Of a stretch of DNA of 52,293 nucleotides, positions 48,743-52,293 are shown piece by piece. Source of the stretch: RGIG3009 sp964390295 (GTDB lineage: Bacteria; Bacillota; Clostridia; Oscillospirales; Acutalibacteraceae); the NCBI GenBank assembly GCA_964390295.1, contig CAYMHR010000009.1, positions 1-52,293 on the forward strand, read 5' to 3'. The notes beneath the pieces are model-generated. The model saw only the letters and a program-made list of their open reading frames with translations. It was not told the DNA's origin and did no database searches. The translations under genes were made by a program, and so were the position numbers. Position 1 is the stretch's first letter. Each line of letters begins with the position of its first letter.

Positions 48743-50089
48743 ATGGGAAATTCCTCGTTGTTCACATCTTTATGTGAGCAAGTGAAAGAAAAGAACCGGA
48801 TTGCTCCGGAAAAGCTGGCAAACTACGATGTGAAGCGCGGCTTGCGCAATGCAGACGGCACCGGCGTGCTGGCCGGGCTTACCAATATTTGTAACGTTCA
48901 CGGTTACGTGCTGGACGAAGGCGAAAAAATGCCGGTGGAAGGCGAGCTGACTTACCGTGGCTATAATCTGAACGATCTGGTAAACGGTTCGTACGGGCGG
49001 GGTAGATTCGGCTTTGAGGAGGTAACGTTCCTTCTGCTGTTTGGGTCGTTGCCGACCGCTGAGCAGGAGGCGCAATTTTCGAAATTTCTTGCCGATCGGC
49101 GCGAGCTGCCGGAATATTTTGCCGAAGACATGATTTTGAAGGCGCCGTCCTCCAACATCATGAACAAAATTGCCCGTTCGGTGCTGGCCATGTACTCCTA
49201 CGATGACAACCCGGACGAAACCTCGGTGGAAAACGTGTTGCGGCAGTGCATCGGGCTGATTGCCAAGCTACCGACGATTTTGGGATATTCGTATCAGGTC
49301 AAGCGCCGGCATTACGATAAGGAAAGCATGTATTTCCATCCGCTGGTGCCCGGCTTGTCCACGTCGGAGACAATCCTGCGCACCATCCGCGCCGATGCCA
49401 GCTATACGCCGGAGGAGGCGCGACTGCTGGACCTGTGCCTGATGCTTCACGCAGAGCATGGTGGCGGTAATAACTCGGCGTTTACGGCGCGCGTGCTGAC
49501 GTCCTCCGGTACCGATACCTATGCGGCGATTTCGGCGGCGGTCGGCGCGCTGAAGGGCCCGCGCCACGGCGGCGCCAACCTGAAGGTGACGGAGATGCTG
49601 GAGGATATTAAGCGTCACGTCCGCGACTGGAACGACGAGGACGAGGTGGCCGCTTACCTTACCAAAATGCTGCGTCGGGAAGCCGGCGACGGCTCCGGCC
49701 TGATCTACGGCATGGGGCACGCCGTATATACGCTGTCCGATCCGCGTGCCGTGATCCTGAAGCGGGAAGCGGCGCGCATGACCGAGCAAAAGGGCTTCGG
49801 TGACGAATTCCGTTTGCTGGAAACGGTGGAGCGTCTGACCCCGACGCTGATGAAAGAGGTGCGTGGGCAGGATAAGGCGATGTGTGCCAACGTGGATATG
49901 TATTCCGGGTTGGTGTACCGTTCGCTCGGCATTTCCGAGGACCTGTTCACACCACTGTTTGCCACGGCGCGGATCGTCGGTTGGTGTGCTCACCGGATCG
50001 AGGAGCTTCTCACGGGTGGCCGCATCATTCGTCCGGCGTACAAGCCGTCCGGAAAAATGCGCGAGTATATTCCACTGGAGCAACGATAA
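48743..50089 (+). CDS. gltA: Citrate synthase (citrate/2-methylcitrate synthase family)
   Basis: A 448-residue enzyme condensing oxaloacetate and acetyl-CoA. Catalytic elements are visible: His in MLHAEHGGGNNSAF, His in GMGHAVYTLSDPRA, and Asp in NVDMYSGLVY; GPRHGGANLK lies between them. The N-terminus is long, as in many Clostridia. The start at 48743 has GAAAGGG upstream and an upstream ATG at 48707 lies in the promoter. No aconitase or isocitrate dehydrogenase is adjacent; a biosynthetic route to glutamate is the likely role. Confidence 0.94.
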   Translation: MGNSSLFTSLCEQVKEKNRIAPEKLANYDVKRGLRNADGTGVLAGLTNICNVHGYVLDEGEKMPVEGELTYRGYNLNDLVNGSYGRGRFGFEEVTFLLLFGSLPTAEQEAQFSKFLADRRELPEYFAEDMILKAPSSNIMNKIARSVLAMYSYDDNPDETSVENVLRQCIGLIAKLPTILGYSYQVKRRHYDKESMYFHPLVPGLSTSETILRTIRADASYTPEEARLLDLCLMLHAEHGGGNNSAFTARVLTSSGTDTYAAISAAVGALKGPRHGGANLKVTEMLEDIKRHVRDWNDEDEVAAYLTKMLRREAGDGSGLIYGMGHAVYTLSDPRAVILKREAARMTEQKGFGDEFRLLETVERLTPTLMKEVRGQDKAMCANVDMYSGLVYRSLGISEDLFTPLFATARIVGWCAHRIEELLTGGRIIRPAYKPSGKMREYIPLEQR

Positions 50090-50095
50090 ACCGAC

Positions 50096-50126
50096 GGGCA
50101 CCGGGAGCTATTCCGGTGCCCTTTTT
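50096..50126 (+). terminator. Terminator after citrate synthase
   Basis: A 9-bp perfect stem (GGGCACCGG with CCGGTGCCC, 50096-50104 and 50113-50121), 8-nt loop, T5 run. Confidence 0.88.
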
Positions 50127-50146
50127 GTAAATTCTCGGCAGGACGG

Positions 50147-50174
50147 TTGATTTTCGCAAAAAGTGTGGTACAAT
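50147..50174 (+). promoter_or_regulatory. Promoter of the unknown membrane protein gene
   Basis: TTGATT (50147-50152), 16-bp spacer, TACAAT (50169-50174) with TGG before it. Confidence 0.6.
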
Positions 50175-50213
50175 GAAAATGTATTCGTGTCTTAACGGGA
50201 AGGAGGAACAGCA

Positions 50214-51239
50214 ATGCGACTTCGATATCGTGCCGCCTGCGTGGTGGCGGCGGTCATGGGCGTGGCGTTGGCGGTCGTGCGATTGGTTTTGACATCGGAC
50301 GGTTCAGCGGCAGGCGGAGCTTATGCCGTGATCCTGTGCGGCATCGCGGCAACGGTGGCGGCGGTGTTCTTCCTTTGTGGCTTTCGCCGGAACGAGCCGA
50401 TACCGACCGCGGGTGCGTGGTCACGGCTGTCGGCCTTCAGCGCGGCTTGGGTCGGCGTGGCACTGCTGGTTTACGCCTTCAGCTCCGGCATATTGCAGGG
50501 AGAGTATCCGTATCCACAGCCAATAACCGCTACGGCGCTGAACCGCGTTTTGGCAATTCTTCTGTTCGCTTTCGCGATATTGGGCGGCGTGTTTTTCCTG
50601 TTGACTGCGGTACGGTGGTTTTTAAGCCGCCGAACCGATCGCGTCGTCTCCGGGTGGCTGGCCCTGTGTCCGGTGGCTTGGACGTGGGCGCGTCTGCTGT
50701 GGTATATTACCTCCTTTGTTAGCGCCGTTAACCGTTATCGCAGCATTACCGAAACGGCGCTGATTTTGTTTGAAATGCTGTTCCTGATGACGTTTGCACG
50801 CCACGCCTCCGGGGTTGAAGGATCACGGCCGCGCGGTGCGGTGCCGATCGCGCTGTGCACGGCGGCACTTGGTGTGGCGGCGTGCCTGACACGAGCCGGG
50901 GCCTATCTTGCGCAAAACGCGGCACAGTATGCCGGCACGCAATTGCTGGTAGCGCCTGATCTGGCGATCACCGTGTTGGCGGCAACGGTTGCCTGTCGGA
51001 AAATCTTCGGGGAGCCTTCGGTACCGGAAGAAGCGCCGGAGGAAGTACCGGAGGAGGAGAACGAATCAGCTCCGGTTTTCGCTGAGGAAATGGGAGCAGA
51101 GTTTTTGCTGGACGTCAACGTGCTGGCGTTGAACGATGAGGTAGAGGACGAATCGGCGGCGGGCGCCTTGTCTGCCGAGGAGCGCCGTCCGTTGGAGCTG
51201 GAGGATATTCTCAACGAGATCATCAACGGCAATTCTTAA
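50214..51239 (+). CDS. Uncharacterised multi-pass membrane protein with acidic C-terminal tail
   Basis: A 341-residue protein I do not recognise. Residues 1-260 hold about seven to eight hydrophobic helices (near 7-27, 37-56, 68-90, 110-132, 144-165, 176-195, 206-226 and 240-258) with Arg-rich inner loops. Residues 265-341 form a soluble, strongly acidic tail (EEAPEEVPEEENES, then ELEDILNEIINGNS). GGAAGGAGG lies 6 bp before the start. It has its own promoter between citrate synthase and gap. The LEDILNEII ending looks like a short amphipathic helix that could bind a partner. Confidence 0.8.
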   Translation: MRLRYRAACVVAAVMGVALAVVRLVLTSDGSAAGGAYAVILCGIAATVAAVFFLCGFRRNEPIPTAGAWSRLSAFSAAWVGVALLVYAFSSGILQGEYPYPQPITATALNRVLAILLFAFAILGGVFFLLTAVRWFLSRRTDRVVSGWLALCPVAWTWARLLWYITSFVSAVNRYRSITETALILFEMLFLMTFARHASGVEGSRPRGAVPIALCTAALGVAACLTRAGAYLAQNAAQYAGTQLLVAPDLAITVLAATVACRKIFGEPSVPEEAPEEVPEEENESAPVFAEEMGAEFLLDVNVLALNDEVEDESAAGALSAEERRPLELEDILNEIINGNS

Positions 51240-51276
51240 AAAACGGTGAATAATCCGCAAAAATTTATCAAAGACC

Positions 51277-51305
51277 TTGAAAAACCGTGGAGACGGTGGT
51301 AAAAT
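51277..51305 (+). promoter_or_regulatory. Promoter of gap
   Basis: TTGAAA (51277-51282), 17-bp spacer, TAAAAT (51300-51305), identical in both hexamers and spacing to the promoter before pgk. Confidence 0.7.
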
Positions 51306-51338
51306 AATACAAGATAATTTTAATTGGAGGAATTTATC

Positions 51339-52293
51339 ATGGCAGTTAAAGTAGCAATTAACGGTTTTGGCCGCATTGGCCGTCTGGCTTTCCGCCAGAT
51401 GTTCGGTGCAGAGGGCTATGAGATCGTTGCGATCAACGACCTTACCAGCCCCCAGATGTTGGCGCATCTGTTGAAGTACGACACGGCTCAGGGCCGTTAC
51501 GACGGTCACACCGTCGAAGCGGACGACACTTCGATCACCGTTGACGGTAAGAAGATCGAAATCCTGGCTGAGAAGGATCCGGCAAACCTGCCTTGGGCAA
51601 AGATCGGCGTGGACGTCGTTCTGGAGTGCACCGGCTTCTTCGCTTCTAAAGCAAAGTCGCAGGCTCACATCGATGCCGGCGCGAAGAAGGTTGTTATTTC
51701 GGCTCCTGCCGGCAACGATCTGCCCACCATCGTGTACAGCGTAAACGAAGATACCCTGACCAAGGAAGACACCATCATCTCGGCTGCTTCCTGCACCACC
51801 AACTGCCTCGCGCCCATGGCGAAGGCTCTGAACGATTACGCTCCGATCCAGAGCGGTATCATGACCACCGTGCATGCCTACACCGGCGATCAGATGATTT
51901 TGGACGGCCCGCACCGCAAGGGTGATCTCCGCCGCGCTCGCGCCGGCGCCGCGAACATCGTTCCCAATTCTACCGGCGCTGCCAAGGCGATCGGTCTGGT
52001 TATCCCCGAACTCAACGGCAAGCTGATCGGTTCCGCTCAGCGCGTTCCGGTCCCGACCGGTTCCACCACGATTCTGGTGGCTGTCGTTAAGGGCAAGGAT
52101 ATCACCAAGGAAGGCATCAACGCGGCAATGAAGGCGGCGGCTTCCGCTTCCTACGGTTACAACGAGGATCCGATCGTTTCCTCCGACGTGATCGGCATCA
52201 CCTATGGTAGCTTGTTCGATGCTACTCAGACGATGGTTGCCAAGATCGACGACGACACCTATCAGGTGCAGGTCGTGTCCTGGTACGACAACG
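51339..52293 (+). CDS. gap: Glyceraldehyde-3-phosphate dehydrogenase (3' end outside the window)
   Basis: The first 318 codons of an enzyme usually about 335 residues long. It oxidises glyceraldehyde 3-phosphate with NAD and phosphate to 1,3-bisphosphoglycerate, the substrate of the Pgk encoded 32 kb away. The NAD fold opens VAINGFGRIGRLAF, Asn-Asp at 33-34 fits NAD specificity, the catalytic Cys152 is in SCTTNCLAP and the base His in TTVHAYTGDQ. TTGGAGG lies 8 bp before the ATG. The reading frame is open to the last base; only the stop is missing. Confidence 0.97.
   Translation, partial: MAVKVAINGFGRIGRLAFRQMFGAEGYEIVAINDLTSPQMLAHLLKYDTAQGRYDGHTVEADDTSITVDGKKIEILAEKDPANLPWAKIGVDVVLECTGFFASKAKSQAHIDAGAKKVVISAPAGNDLPTIVYSVNEDTLTKEDTIISAASCTTNCLAPMAKALNDYAPIQSGIMTTVHAYTGDQMILDGPHRKGDLRRARAGAANIVPNSTGAAKAIGLVIPELNGKLIGSAQRVPVPTGSTTILVAVVKGKDITKEGINAAMKAAASASYGYNEDPIVSSDVIGITYGSLFDATQTMVAKIDDDTYQVQVVSWYDN

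Noticed and set aside
1..52293. Mobile element, prophage, CRISPR array or defence island
   Set aside because: No transposase, integrase, phage or Cas protein among the genes, no regular direct repeats, and the gene order is that of a conserved origin region.

Overview
The window is the chromosome-origin region of a moderately high-GC Bacillota, most likely a gut Clostridia of the Oscillospiraceae/Ruminococcaceae type. This is inferred from gene order and families: dnaA-dnaN-S4-recF-remB-gyrB-gyrA on one side of the origin and rpmH-rnpA-yidD-yidC-jag on the other. An N-terminally extended L27 with its dedicated Prp protease, Soj/Spo0J-type ParAB with parS sites, a SpoIID-family protein and a secreted serpin lipoprotein fit the same picture. 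The genus cannot be fixed from the sequence alone.

Layout. 0-3.5 kb: a cytoplasmic GH13 amylase/neopullulanase and a serpin lipoprotein. 3.6-5.6 kb: LMW phosphatase-rimI-tsaD operon. 5.7-7.5 kb: GTP-type PEP carboxykinase. 7.5-11.3 kb (minus): ACT protein, acpP, mini-RNase III, obg and the rplU-prp-rpmA operon with a structured leader. 11.3-13.5 kb: DUF554 protein, DUF1624 protein and queT behind a preQ1-like pseudoknot. 13.5-16.5 kb (minus): parA-parB-serS with two parS sites. 16.6-22.4 kb (plus): uracil-DNA glycosylase, a catalytically degenerate D,D-carboxypeptidase homologue and pgk-tpiA-gpmI. 22.4-33.3 kb (minus): dnaN, S4, recF, remB, gyrB, two YcxB-like membrane proteins, gyrA, mnmE. 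33.25-33.56 kb: candidate oriC between dnaN and dnaA. 35.2-38.0 kb (plus): rpmH-rnpA-yidD-yidC-jag. 38.1-42.1 kb: divergent rsmA, then mnmG-rsmG-DUF896. 42.2-52.3 kb: DUF3048 lipoprotein, tRNA-Arg(CCU), PduL-type phosphotransacylase, a frameshifted lipoprotein, GH78 rhamnosidase, SpoIID protein, citrate synthase, an unknown membrane protein and the start of gap, which runs off the window.

Most of this is core replication, segregation, translation and central-carbon machinery, tightly packed, with good Shine-Dalgarno sites and clear hairpin terminators. I see no prophage, insertion sequence, CRISPR array or obvious defence island. The less ordinary items are the H-type pseudoknot before queT, the DnaA-trio-like repeat at the origin, the carboxypeptidase homologue with all three active-site motifs changed, the two internally duplicated YcxB-like proteins inserted between gyrB and gyrA, the serpin with a predicted Lys-Asp at its scissile position, and the lipoprotein gene with two compensating homopolymer frameshifts preceded by two overlapping mini-ORFs.
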